This document shows, in pieces, positions 7,731 through 15,862 of a stretch of 54,673 nt of DNA. The position numbers and the translations under genes were made by a program. The first letter of the stretch is position 1. Each line of letters starts with the position of its first letter. Where the stretch lies: NCBI GenBank assembly GCA_015064355.1, contig SVSJ01000015.1:1-54673 (forward strand). Direction: 5' to 3'. The notes under the pieces were generated by a model, which searched no databases, was not told the origin of the DNA, and saw only the letters and a program-made list of their open reading frames with translations. The DNA comes from Oscillospiraceae bacterium. GTDB lineage: Bacteria > Bacillota > Clostridia > Oscillospirales > CAG-272.

Positions 7731-7997
7731 TTATTTGAAAAGCCTGGCAAACACGCCCCGTTTTTCGTTTTTATCCGTTTTTCCGTAGTAGTAAAATCCG
7801 TCGATCTCTCCCGTGATCAATAGCTCTCCTTTTTCAGAAGAAAAGCTGTCCATCTTTATCCCCCGACCGTCAATGGCGATCATCCCAAGAGCTGACGACA
7901 GAATCACCTGCTCCTCTGTCAAACTCTCCACCTCGTCGATTCCGGTAAGCTCCATTCGATTCCGCGAAAAAAGGCATACATCCTGTTCTCTATCCAT
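7731..7997 (-). CDS. yabP: Sporulation protein YabP
   Basis: The 88-residue protein from the ATG at 7997 has the YabP-family pattern (PF07873): NRMELTGIDEVESLTEEQVILSSALG, then an IDGRGIKM strand and a GELLITGEIDGFYY strand. GGGGGTG lies seven to eight bases upstream of that ATG; the longer frame from 8063 has no comparable site. YabP acts with YabQ in spore cortex assembly. The gene shows that this lineage sporulates or recently did. Confidence 0.85.
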   Translation of the reverse strand: MDREQDVCLFSRNRMELTGIDEVESLTEEQVILSSALGMIAIDGRGIKMDSFSSEKGELLITGEIDGFYYYGKTDKNEKRGVFARLFK

Positions 7998-8081
7998 ATA
8001 ATCGCACCCCCGCGTTTTTGGCGTTTGTTTGATTATATGAGTAAAGAACGGAATGTATGCCACAGCTTTTCTTTATTACCG

Positions 8082-8327
8082 TTATTCGCTGATTATTTCG
8101 TACATTGAAGCGGCGTCTGCCTTTGCTACGTGCTCGCGAACGTCGAGAACCTTGAATTTCAGAGTTCTCTCACCGTATGTTACAGAGATAACGTCACCAA
8201 CCTTTACGTCGTATGACGCCTTGGCTCTCTTGCCGTTCACTTCAACATGCTCCGTGTCGCAAGCCTGATTTGCAACGGTGCGGCGCTTTATAATTCTCGA
8301 TACCTTTAGATATTTGTCAAGTCTCAT
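8082..8327 (-). CDS. rqcP: S4-domain ribosome-quality-control protein RqcP
   Basis: The 81-residue protein is a single S4 RNA-binding domain: MRLDKYLKVSRIIKRRTVANQAC, then VNGKRAKASYDVKVGDVI. This matches RqcP (formerly YabO), which stabilises the peptidyl-tRNA in the P site during RqcH-driven alanine tailing on stalled 50S subunits. The position between mazG and yabP is the conserved Bacillus one and separates it from the related HslR heat-shock protein. Confidence 0.88.
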   Translation of the reverse strand: MRLDKYLKVSRIIKRRTVANQACDTEHVEVNGKRAKASYDVKVGDVISVTYGERTLKFKVLDVREHVAKADAASMYEIISE

Positions 8328-8336
8328 ATTTTTACC

Positions 8337-9041
8337 TCAATTTTCTTCGGTGCATCCGTCGATAAAATCATTCACTCTGAAGGAAAGATTCTTTTCCACG
8401 TCACAGCTCTCGCCGCTCATAACAACGGAGGTGAATATTATCTCCGTGAGGATTGCGCTGCGGTCTTCCTCCCCGGCATCTCTGAGCTTATCGACCAAGC
8501 CCGCCAGAGTGTCCTCGTTTGCAGATACTTCAAGCCCGTTCTTGCGAGCCTTTTTTACAACTTTCTTCGCACGCAAAAGCGCAGGATACTGCTTCGGAAC
8601 AGCCTCAAGGATTTCGCGAACAGTAAGTCTGGACTTTTCAACGGTTTTGATCTTCTCCCAGTTATCAAGGATCTCACCGGAGCTACCCACCTGAACCTCT
8701 CCGAAAACGTGAGGATGGCGCAGGATCATTTTATCAATAACGTCACCGATTACATCATTTATGTTAAATGTTCCCTTTTCTCTCTCGATCTGGCTGTGGA
8801 ACATAACCTGGAACAAAACATCCCCAAGCTCTTCTCTGAGCAAGGTCATGTCGTCCTTGTCAATAGCCTCAACTACCTCGTAGGTTTCCTCAATAATATC
8901 GGAGCGAATGGATTTGTGGTCCTGTTCTCTGTCCCACATACATCCCTCTTCGCTGCGCAAAAGCTCAACCAGCAGGCAAAGAGAATCGAAATTATGTGCT
9001 TCTTCAGTTATTAATTTACGTTTCAGTTCTGCTATATTCAA
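8337..9041 (-). CDS. mazG: Nucleoside triphosphate pyrophosphohydrolase MazG
   Basis: The 234-residue protein has the MazG signatures CMWDREQDH (about 34-42), EETYEVVEAI (51-60, metal-binding acids) and EELGD (70-74), and a helical second half. The enzyme splits NTPs, including non-canonical ones, to NMP and pyrophosphate. In Bacillus the homologue is YabN, which carries an extra N-terminal methyltransferase domain; that domain is absent here. Its first 26 bases overlap the end of the flippase gene. Confidence 0.9.
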   Translation of the reverse strand: MNIAELKRKLITEEAHNFDSLCLLVELLRSEEGCMWDREQDHKSIRSDIIEETYEVVEAIDKDDMTLLREELGDVLFQVMFHSQIEREKGTFNINDVIGDVIDKMILRHPHVFGEVQVGSSGEILDNWEKIKTVEKSRLTVREILEAVPKQYPALLRAKKVVKKARKNGLEVSANEDTLAGLVDKLRDAGEEDRSAILTEIIFTSVVMSGESCDVEKNLSFRVNDFIDGCTEEN

Positions 9042-10671
9042 GTTTTCTTTTTCCTTTCTTATTTATCATTCTGCCAAGGAGCGCAAGTATCTCGTCTTTG
9101 TCAACAGCTCCTGAGAAATATATAAACCCTGCGTACACTATCGCCGCAAGTAAAATTGACACCACACAGCAAACTTCGCCTTCCAAATATCCGGAAAGAA
9201 ATTTGTATCCCACCAAAGCCGTAGTCGAAGATAAAACGCTGCCGAGAAGCGGCGTCAAAAATGTCTCTCGGAAACGTAGTCTGATACCCGTGTGCTTCAC
9301 CACAAAGGCAAAATTTATAACGGTCACGGCGAAATAGCACATGAAAGTGGATATTGGCGCACCGCTGATTCCGAATTCTGAGAGCAGGAACACGCTGGAC
9401 ACACACTTAACTAAAGCTCCCACAAGCATTGACACCACAGGCTTTTTCTCCTGTCCGCAGGCTTGCAGCACGGAATTTGTCACCGCGAGAATACAGACGA
9501 AAAAGGATGACGGTGCCAAACAAACAAGAAGCGGAGCAGCCATATGAGCCGAGGCTTCCTTGTAAAACAGGCAAAGTATGGGATCCGCAAGGACGGTAAG
9601 TCCAAGAGCGCAAGGCAGTCCGATAATAACTGCGTACCTGAGAGATGACTGGATCTTTTCTGCTGCTACATTCCGTTCGCCGGCGGCAAATGCAGCCGAA
9701 ATTGCCGGAACAAGTGCGTATGCTATAGGGTATACCAGCACCGGCGGAAGGTTGAACATGGGCACAGCAAGAGAGGTGTAATTCCCATAAAGTGTTGCAG
9801 CGGTTTCCTCTGTCATACCGGAGCTTATGAGAATTCGCTGTATCAAGGCGGTATCTATCATACTCGTCAGGCTCATTACAGATGCGCTGACAGTAATGGG
9901 AAAGGATATTTTCACAAACCGTTTTAGTATGTCTGCGGTTTTTGCTCCGTCACTTTCACGAAAACCCGCAAGGGTATGGCCACAGGCAAGATCCCGGTCG
10001 CCCCTCCTGCGTTTCACAATGAGTAGGTACACAGTTCCGAAAAATGATCCAACAGTCAGGCCTGCCACACCGTATGCCGCCACTATATGAACACCGTATC
10101 CCATTCTGACAGCATAAGCTGATGCGAGAACTCCGAAAACCAGTTTTCCCACCGCCTCAATAAGCTGTGACACAGCGGTTGGAACCATATTTCCGCAGCC
10201 CTGGAAATATCCACGAATGGCACTTGCCACGCAAATAAAGAACACCGTCGGGGCGGCGTAAGCAATAGACAGGGCGGATTTCTCCGATCTGATCAGCGAC
10301 GCCAGAGTGCCGGGGCACAAGAGCATGAACAGGCTGATTCCCAGGCCAATTACCAAAAACACCCAAAGTGCGATTTTATATATAAGCTTCGCTGCTTTAA
10401 TCCGGCCCACAGATCTCTTTTCCGAGATCATAACCGACATTGCCACCGGCAGTCCGGAGGTAGACAGCATATAAAACAGCGTATATACAGAGTAAGCTGA
10501 ATTGTAGTACCCCATTCCCGTGTCGCCTACTATGTAATTCATGGGGATCTTAAAAAGCAGTCCCGCAATCTTCACAAGCAGGCCGGAAACGGTAAGTATA
10601 AGAACGCCTGAGACGAAGGTATGAGATTTGTTTTCACTTCCTTTAAACGTCCCAGAGCGTGTTTTAATCAA
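9016..10671 (-). CDS. SpoVB/YabM-like polysaccharide flippase (MOP superfamily)
   Basis: This 551-residue polytopic membrane protein has about 14 hydrophobic segments. It opens with the family-like SGLLVKIAGLLFKIPMNYIVGDTGMGYYNSAYSVYTLF. SpoVB-type proteins move lipid-linked wall precursors or polysaccharides across the membrane. The start is a TTG at 10671 with GGGAGG six bases upstream; no ATG is better placed. The neighbour order flippase-mazG-rqcP-yabP-yabQ-divIC matches yabM of Bacillus. Whether it acts in sporulation or vegetative growth cannot be told. Confidence 0.85.
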   Translation of the reverse strand: MIKTRSGTFKGSENKSHTFVSGVLILTVSGLLVKIAGLLFKIPMNYIVGDTGMGYYNSAYSVYTLFYMLSTSGLPVAMSVMISEKRSVGRIKAAKLIYKIALWVFLVIGLGISLFMLLCPGTLASLIRSEKSALSIAYAAPTVFFICVASAIRGYFQGCGNMVPTAVSQLIEAVGKLVFGVLASAYAVRMGYGVHIVAAYGVAGLTVGSFFGTVYLLIVKRRRGDRDLACGHTLAGFRESDGAKTADILKRFVKISFPITVSASVMSLTSMIDTALIQRILISSGMTEETAATLYGNYTSLAVPMFNLPPVLVYPIAYALVPAISAAFAAGERNVAAEKIQSSLRYAVIIGLPCALGLTVLADPILCLFYKEASAHMAAPLLVCLAPSSFFVCILAVTNSVLQACGQEKKPVVSMLVGALVKCVSSVFLLSEFGISGAPISTFMCYFAVTVINFAFVVKHTGIRLRFRETFLTPLLGSVLSSTTALVGYKFLSGYLEGEVCCVVSILLAAIVYAGFIYFSGAVDKDEILALLGRMINKKGKRKLEYSRTET

Positions 10672-10686
10672 ATTATGCCTCCCGGA

Positions 10687-11601
10687 TTATCTCGGTCCTA
10701 TGAACTCACGGAACACGGAATTGTCGGGAACCATTCGGTCACTGAAGTAAGGGTTGTCAAATACCCGAAGCTTCTCTATCAGCGCATCTGCTTCATCACG
10801 GTACTGGCTGTCTGCGGGTACGGTTTTCAGCACGTCGATGGCGTAGTGAGAAATGATGAAAGGCTCGTATGGCAAAAAGGAGTTAATATACACATCGCTT
10901 TTTGCATAGGGAAAGATATTCTTTTCCTCATTAGAGCGCACAGTCTGCCACAGGTGGAAAGAGAATTCCGCAGTAGCATTTCTGTACTTGTAATCACGGA
11001 CTATACGACGGAGGAATCTGAGCTCGTCTCTGTCAAGAACCACGCCCTTGTATTCCACATCCTCGTCAAGTCTGATGTATATGCTTCTGTAATTTCCTCC
11101 GAAAAGAGAGGTTACTTCAGGGTAAACCGCCTGTATCCCTTCATAGATATATATATCCTTCGGGTCAGGCTCATATTCTTCATATCCGGTTCTTTTGGCC
11201 TCAAGAAAATCGAACTTGGGAACTCGCACCCGCTTTCCCTTGAGAAGATCTGCGGTGAATTCCTCAAGATAGTCGAGGTCAATGGCTTTCACGGAATCAT
11301 AATCCGGTGCCTCACCATCGTCATCAACAATGTTTCTGTCGGTTCGGCCAAAGAAGAAATCGTCAATAGACAGCATAACGGCGTTTTTGCCGCTGTTGTC
11401 GATCCGCTCGGTGAGCTTTGTCGCCGTTGTTGTTTTACCCGAGCAAGTCGGTCCGGAGAGTGTGATTATTTTAACGTCCTCTACATCAAAAACATGCTCG
11501 ATTGCTTCGTCAAGATCGCGGCTGAATTCCGCTTCGCACTGCTTAACAAACTCTTCTGCTTCGAGTTCACTGTTAATATTCAAGTTCTTCAGATGTCTCA
11601 T
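10687..11601 (-). CDS. Uridine kinase-like P-loop nucleoside kinase
   Basis: The 304-residue protein has a Walker A motif GPTCSGKTTTA near residues 50-60, a SIDDFFFGR segment typical of the acceptor-side Asp of uridine kinases, a KFDFLEAKRTG segment and YIYEGIQAV (Walker B-like). It belongs to the PRK/Udk family and probably phosphorylates a nucleoside or a related sugar. GGAG lies seven bases before the ATG at 11601, so that start is preferred over the ATG two codons upstream. The N-terminal 45 residues lack the TGS domain of longer clostridial homologues. Confidence 0.8.
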   Translation of the reverse strand: MRHLKNLNINSELEAEEFVKQCEAEFSRDLDEAIEHVFDVEDVKIITLSGPTCSGKTTTATKLTERIDNSGKNAVMLSIDDFFFGRTDRNIVDDDGEAPDYDSVKAIDLDYLEEFTADLLKGKRVRVPKFDFLEAKRTGYEEYEPDPKDIYIYEGIQAVYPEVTSLFGGNYRSIYIRLDEDVEYKGVVLDRDELRFLRRIVRDYKYRNATAEFSFHLWQTVRSNEEKNIFPYAKSDVYINSFLPYEPFIISHYAIDVLKTVPADSQYRDEADALIEKLRVFDNPYFSDRMVPDNSVFREFIGPR

Positions 11602-11637
11602 AAACATTCTCCTTTCAATTTGTTGTTTATATTCTGA

Positions 11638-13134
11638 TTATTTGTCGAAAAATTCGAGTGCGGTCTTCTCGAGATTTGCAAACTTTTCCCCTGCCCTCTC
11701 GCCACGGTGATCGTCAAGATACTCGTAGGGATATTTGGGCTGGAAGAGTCTCTCTATCCGCACGTTCCCGTCTTTATCGGGGACTGACACCAGCTTTGTC
11801 ACAGATGATGCACCTGCGGCAAACACGGTATGTACCTCTTCCATCATATATATGTTGTAAAGTCCCTCGTGACCCGGCTTTGCATAGCCTACGTTTTCCA
11901 GGTTTCCCACGGTGTTCTTCTGTCGATACATGTAGTAAGGGAGATAACCCGCCTTTGTAAGTGCTTTTTGGGAATATGCCACGCTGTCGGTTGCGATACG
12001 GGACGTCACGTCGAATTTACCCTCGGTTTTGAATTCGGAAGATCTCTTTACGCTGAATGTGTGAACTGTAATATTCTCGGGGTCAAGGGCGATAACACGG
12101 TCAACGGTGTCAACAAAAGATTCTGTAGTATCGTACGGCAGACCTGCAATAAGGTCAACGTTGATATTCGGAATACCCACGGTCTTTGCAAGCTCGTAAG
12201 CGGAGAAGAACATCCCGGAATCGTGAGCGCGTCCGATCTTTCGGAGCACTTCATCGTTTAAGGTTTGCGTGTTCACGCTGATCCTGTCAACTCCATGCGC
12301 TGCGATAACCCGTAGCTTTTCAGCGGTGATTGTGTCGGGTCGACCTGCCTCAACGGTGAATTCTCTGAGTCCGGACACGTGGGAATTGACTCTGGAAAGA
12401 AGTCTGTCAAGCTGACGGGGATCAAGGATCGTGGGTGTGCCACCGCCAATGTAAACCGATGCCACGTTCATCCCGAGCTTTTCGATAACGGAGAAGATTC
12501 CGTCAATATCGTGCACAAGGGCGTCGAGATAGTCGGGAATAAGCTTCAGAAGATTTGGTGAGGTGTAGGAAACAAAGGAGCAGTAAGCGCATCTGGTGGG
12601 GCAAAAAGGAATGCCGATATACACACTGCACTCACGTCTGGATTCGGGGGTGATGATCTTTGACTCTGCCACGGACACATCTGTTGCCAGCTTTGCTTTA
12701 ATGGGACTGACGAAATACTCCCGGCTGATGATGTCTGCGGTCTCCTCGGGTGAGTGACCGGCATCAAGAAGCTCCGTTGCCACCTTTGCAGGACGGACTC
12801 CCGTGAGAATTCCCCACGGCGGCACGATTCCCGTCATCCTCTCGGCAGCTTTTATGAACGCTTTGCCTGCCGCCACCTTCTTGGCACGGTCAAGATCTCC
12901 GTGAACGCTGTCAATTTTAATCGTCTCCGTCCAACGGTAGCCTTCGGAACCGTATATCAAGGCAGCATTTGCCATGATTTCACCGTCGCGCTTGATGACC
13001 TCCACAAATATTCTCAAATCCGCCTGAAAAATATGCTCAAGCTCCGGAAATTTCGCTCCGGGGAAATAGATCATCGCAAGGGTCTGTATATAATACGGCT
13101 TTATTGTACCGTACGTTTCAATTCCAATATTCAT
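11638..13134 (-). CDS. hemZ: Coproporphyrinogen III oxidase-like radical SAM protein HemZ
   Basis: The 498-residue protein has an N-terminal domain of about 165 residues with PPWGILTGVRPAK, and then the radical SAM site CPTRCAYCSF (C178, C182, C185), VYIGGGTPT and later NVDLIAGLPYDT. This layout is that of HemZ, proposed to act in oxygen-independent haem synthesis; whether it truly oxidises coproporphyrinogen is debated for the family. It starts with ATGA overlapping the dtd stop, so it is translationally coupled. Confidence 0.85.
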   Translation of the reverse strand: MNIGIETYGTIKPYYIQTLAMIYFPGAKFPELEHIFQADLRIFVEVIKRDGEIMANAALIYGSEGYRWTETIKIDSVHGDLDRAKKVAAGKAFIKAAERMTGIVPPWGILTGVRPAKVATELLDAGHSPEETADIISREYFVSPIKAKLATDVSVAESKIITPESRRECSVYIGIPFCPTRCAYCSFVSYTSPNLLKLIPDYLDALVHDIDGIFSVIEKLGMNVASVYIGGGTPTILDPRQLDRLLSRVNSHVSGLREFTVEAGRPDTITAEKLRVIAAHGVDRISVNTQTLNDEVLRKIGRAHDSGMFFSAYELAKTVGIPNINVDLIAGLPYDTTESFVDTVDRVIALDPENITVHTFSVKRSSEFKTEGKFDVTSRIATDSVAYSQKALTKAGYLPYYMYRQKNTVGNLENVGYAKPGHEGLYNIYMMEEVHTVFAAGASSVTKLVSVPDKDGNVRIERLFQPKYPYEYLDDHRGERAGEKFANLEKTALEFFDK

Positions 13135-13595
13135 TTTTTCGGTTGCCTCAAAACTGCTGAATCAAGCTGGATCGTTACAGGCCCGTCATTTGTTATACGA
13201 ACCTTCATATCTGCTCCGAACTCGCCCGTTTCTACCTTCTGTGTGTAATTCTTAAGATGCTCTGCAAAATATTCGTAAAGAGGCTCGGCGTGTGAGGGAT
13301 GCGCCGAATTCATATAATCCGGTCGGTTCCCCTTGCGGTACGAAGCGTAGAGGGTGAAGTTTGACACAACGATAATTCCCCCGTCAACATCCGTAACGGA
13401 AAGGTTCATTTTTCCGTTTTCGTCGGAGAAAATACGAAGCTTCGCTATCTTGTCCCCCAGAAGTCGTGCGTCCTCCTCTGTGTCCTCGTGAGTCACACCC
13501 AGGAGAATAAGAAGCCCGAGTCCTTCGCACTTCGCGATAGACTTCCCTTCGATGGCGACTTCACCGCCGTTTATTCTTTGAACAACTGCAAGCAT
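13131..13595 (-). CDS. dtd: D-aminoacyl-tRNA deacylase
   Basis: The 154-residue protein matches Dtd throughout: MLAVVQRINGGEVAIEGK, LGVTHEDTEEDA, KIAKLRIFSDENGKMN, SNFTLYASYRKGNRPDY and NDGPVTI (the GP motif that enforces chirality). The usual SQFTL motif appears as SNFTL. It removes D-amino acids and glycine from mischarged tRNA. In many Firmicutes dtd sits directly after relA, as here (relA ends 19 bases upstream). Confidence 0.92.
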   Translation of the reverse strand: MLAVVQRINGGEVAIEGKSIAKCEGLGLLILLGVTHEDTEEDARLLGDKIAKLRIFSDENGKMNLSVTDVDGGIIVVSNFTLYASYRKGNRPDYMNSAHPSHAEPLYEYFAEHLKNYTQKVETGEFGADMKVRITNDGPVTIQLDSAVLRQPKK

Positions 13596-13613
13596 AATTA
13601 CCTCATTATATTA

Positions 13614-15854
13614 TTATGAATATCCGCGTTCTATGCTGTGAACATGATTAATATTACGCAGACGTGAGAGAATCGAGTTGTAATGCTCAATATTCTTGCA
13701 TCCCACGGTAAGATTGATGATAATATCGCTCTCCGTGCGTTTTTTTGTATTGATTGACAGGAGGGATACCTTCATATCCGCAAGAGCAGAGGTGATATTC
13801 GCAAGAAGCATAATATCGTTTTCCGCAAATATTTGAAGGACGACCTCGTAAAGTGCGTGTCCTTCGGGTGTGTGGAAGCTGTCGTTGTCCCACTCGGCGC
13901 TGATCCACCGGTCTACAGTTTCCGGATTCTTTCTGCCCGCCACAGCATTGGGACAGTCACACTTGTGAATAGACACACCGTACCCCTTGGTAACAAATCC
14001 GATAATATCGTCTCCGGGTAAGGGATTACAGCACTTGGCAAACTTGACCTCGCAGCCGTATTCACCATCAATGACTACGCCGCTTGAGGACCTGATGCGT
14101 TTATTCGACTTGGTGGGAACCTGCGCTGTGTCTGTAATGAGCTGTACCTGCTCTTCAGGCTTAACAACACGCTCATATTCAGTCTTAAGCTTGCTCTGGA
14201 CTTTGGTCATTGCAACGCCGTTATAGCCCACTGCATTGAAAAGGTCGTCGGAATCCTTCATACCCAGCTTCTTCGCAACAGCAGCAATGATCTCTGCCTT
14301 CTGTGCTTCAGTTGCTCTAACTTTATATTTAGCGAATTCCCGATCAAGCTCCGCGATACCGATCTTGATGTTTTCAGGGCGTTTTTCCTTCTTGAACCAT
14401 GCTCTGATCTTGGATCTGGCTTCACTGGTCTTAACGATCTTCAGCCAGTCACGACTGGGTCCCTTGGAGGAAGCGGAGGTAAGGATCTCGATGATCTCAC
14501 CGGTCTGTGGCATTCTGTCGATAGGTGCGATCATACCGTTGATCTTTGCTCCAATCATTCTGTTACCGATCTGGGAGTGAATGGCGTATGCAAAGTCGAT
14601 AAGCGTAGCGCCCTGGGGCAATGAAATAACGTCACCCTTGGGAGTGAACACCAAAGTTTCGTCGGAGAAAATATCGATCTTGAGGGCGTGCATAAAGTCC
14701 TCTGTGTCGATCGCGCTGTCTTCGGTGTCGATAAGCTTGGATATCCACTGAAGCTTTGCGTCAATATCTTCCTTGCTCTTTGCACCGGTCTTATATTTCC
14801 AGTGAGCCGCGATACCGTATTCAGCGATATGATGCATCTCGCGGGTTCTGATCTGCACTTCAAAGGGGATACCGTCACGACCGATAACAGTGGTATGGAG
14901 TGACTGGTACATATTTGGCTTCGGGGTCGAGATATAGTCCTTGAAGCGGCCGGGGATACTCTTGAACAGCTCGTGGATTATACCAAGTGAAGTATAACAC
15001 TCAAGCTCTGTATCAACGATGATTCTGATAGCGTAAAAGTCGTAGATCTCATCAAAGCTCTTGTTCTGGTTGAACATTTTGCGATAGATTGAGTAAACAG
15101 TCTTAACGCGGCCTTCAAGAGTGAAATTAATATTGTATTCTTCCAGCTTTTCCGCAACGAAAGCGCGGGTGTTTTCTATGAAATTTTGATTCTGCCCGTA
15201 TTTTCTTTCAATGTCAGTTGATACTTCGGCGTAACCAATAGGGTCGAGATAAGACAGGGCAAGGTTTTCAAGCTCCTGCTTGATCCTCTGCATACCGAGA
15301 CGGTGAGCGAGAGGAGCGTACACGTGCATGGTCTCAAGGGCGGTGAGACGGCGCTTTGCATCCTTCTTTACGCCGAGAGTTCTCATATTATGGAGTCTGT
15401 CGCAAAGCTTGATAAAGATAACACGAATGTCCTTCGACATAGCGAGAAGCATCTTTCTGATGTTCTCCATGTTCTCTTCTTCCTTGTCCTCCACGTTGAT
15501 CATCTTCATCTTCGTGAGGCCGTCAACAAGCATTGCAACCTCGTCACCAAAAAGCTGGCGAACTATATCAACGCTTGTTTTGTCGGGACAGTCCTCGCAG
15601 GTGTCATGAAGAAACGCAGCACAAATGGAGTCCGTATCAAGCCCGAGTCCTGTTACTATCTCCGCAACCGCGATGGGATGGGAAATATAAGGCTCGCCGC
15701 TTACACGGAACTGTCCCTCGTGAAGTTCACGGGCGTATAAAAATGCGCGCTCGATCTTCTCCACGTCATAATTCTTTTCACTGTTTTCTATAACCGCCAG
15801 TATTTTTTCGATCCCGGGGTTATTGTTCACTGTGTTTTTTTCGTCTTTTTCCAT
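13614..15854 (-). CDS. relA: Bifunctional (p)ppGpp synthetase/hydrolase (Rel)
   Basis: The 746-residue protein has an HD hydrolase domain (H45, H59, HD at 83-84, and the RLHNMRTL segment near 153-160). The synthetase domain follows (GRVKTVYSIYRKM at 248-260, DYISTPKPNMYQSLH at 306-320, EVQIRT at 332-337), then a TGS domain around 400-450 and a C-terminal zinc/ACT region. Both active sites look intact, as in the single long Rel of Firmicutes that makes and degrades the alarmone. It is followed by dtd and preceded by recJ in one operon. Confidence 0.93.
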   Translation of the reverse strand: MEKDEKNTVNNNPGIEKILAVIENSEKNYDVEKIERAFLYARELHEGQFRVSGEPYISHPIAVAEIVTGLGLDTDSICAAFLHDTCEDCPDKTSVDIVRQLFGDEVAMLVDGLTKMKMINVEDKEEENMENIRKMLLAMSKDIRVIFIKLCDRLHNMRTLGVKKDAKRRLTALETMHVYAPLAHRLGMQRIKQELENLALSYLDPIGYAEVSTDIERKYGQNQNFIENTRAFVAEKLEEYNINFTLEGRVKTVYSIYRKMFNQNKSFDEIYDFYAIRIIVDTELECYTSLGIIHELFKSIPGRFKDYISTPKPNMYQSLHTTVIGRDGIPFEVQIRTREMHHIAEYGIAAHWKYKTGAKSKEDIDAKLQWISKLIDTEDSAIDTEDFMHALKIDIFSDETLVFTPKGDVISLPQGATLIDFAYAIHSQIGNRMIGAKINGMIAPIDRMPQTGEIIEILTSASSKGPSRDWLKIVKTSEARSKIRAWFKKEKRPENIKIGIAELDREFAKYKVRATEAQKAEIIAAVAKKLGMKDSDDLFNAVGYNGVAMTKVQSKLKTEYERVVKPEEQVQLITDTAQVPTKSNKRIRSSSGVVIDGEYGCEVKFAKCCNPLPGDDIIGFVTKGYGVSIHKCDCPNAVAGRKNPETVDRWISAEWDNDSFHTPEGHALYEVVLQIFAENDIMLLANITSALADMKVSLLSINTKKRTESDIIINLTVGCKNIEHYNSILSRLRNINHVHSIERGYS

Positions 15855-15862
15855 AGTAATAA

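Noticed and set aside
10621-11637. A 338-codon open frame on the plus strand
   Set aside because: It mirrors the uridine kinase-like gene, whose Walker A and other motifs are on the minus strand.
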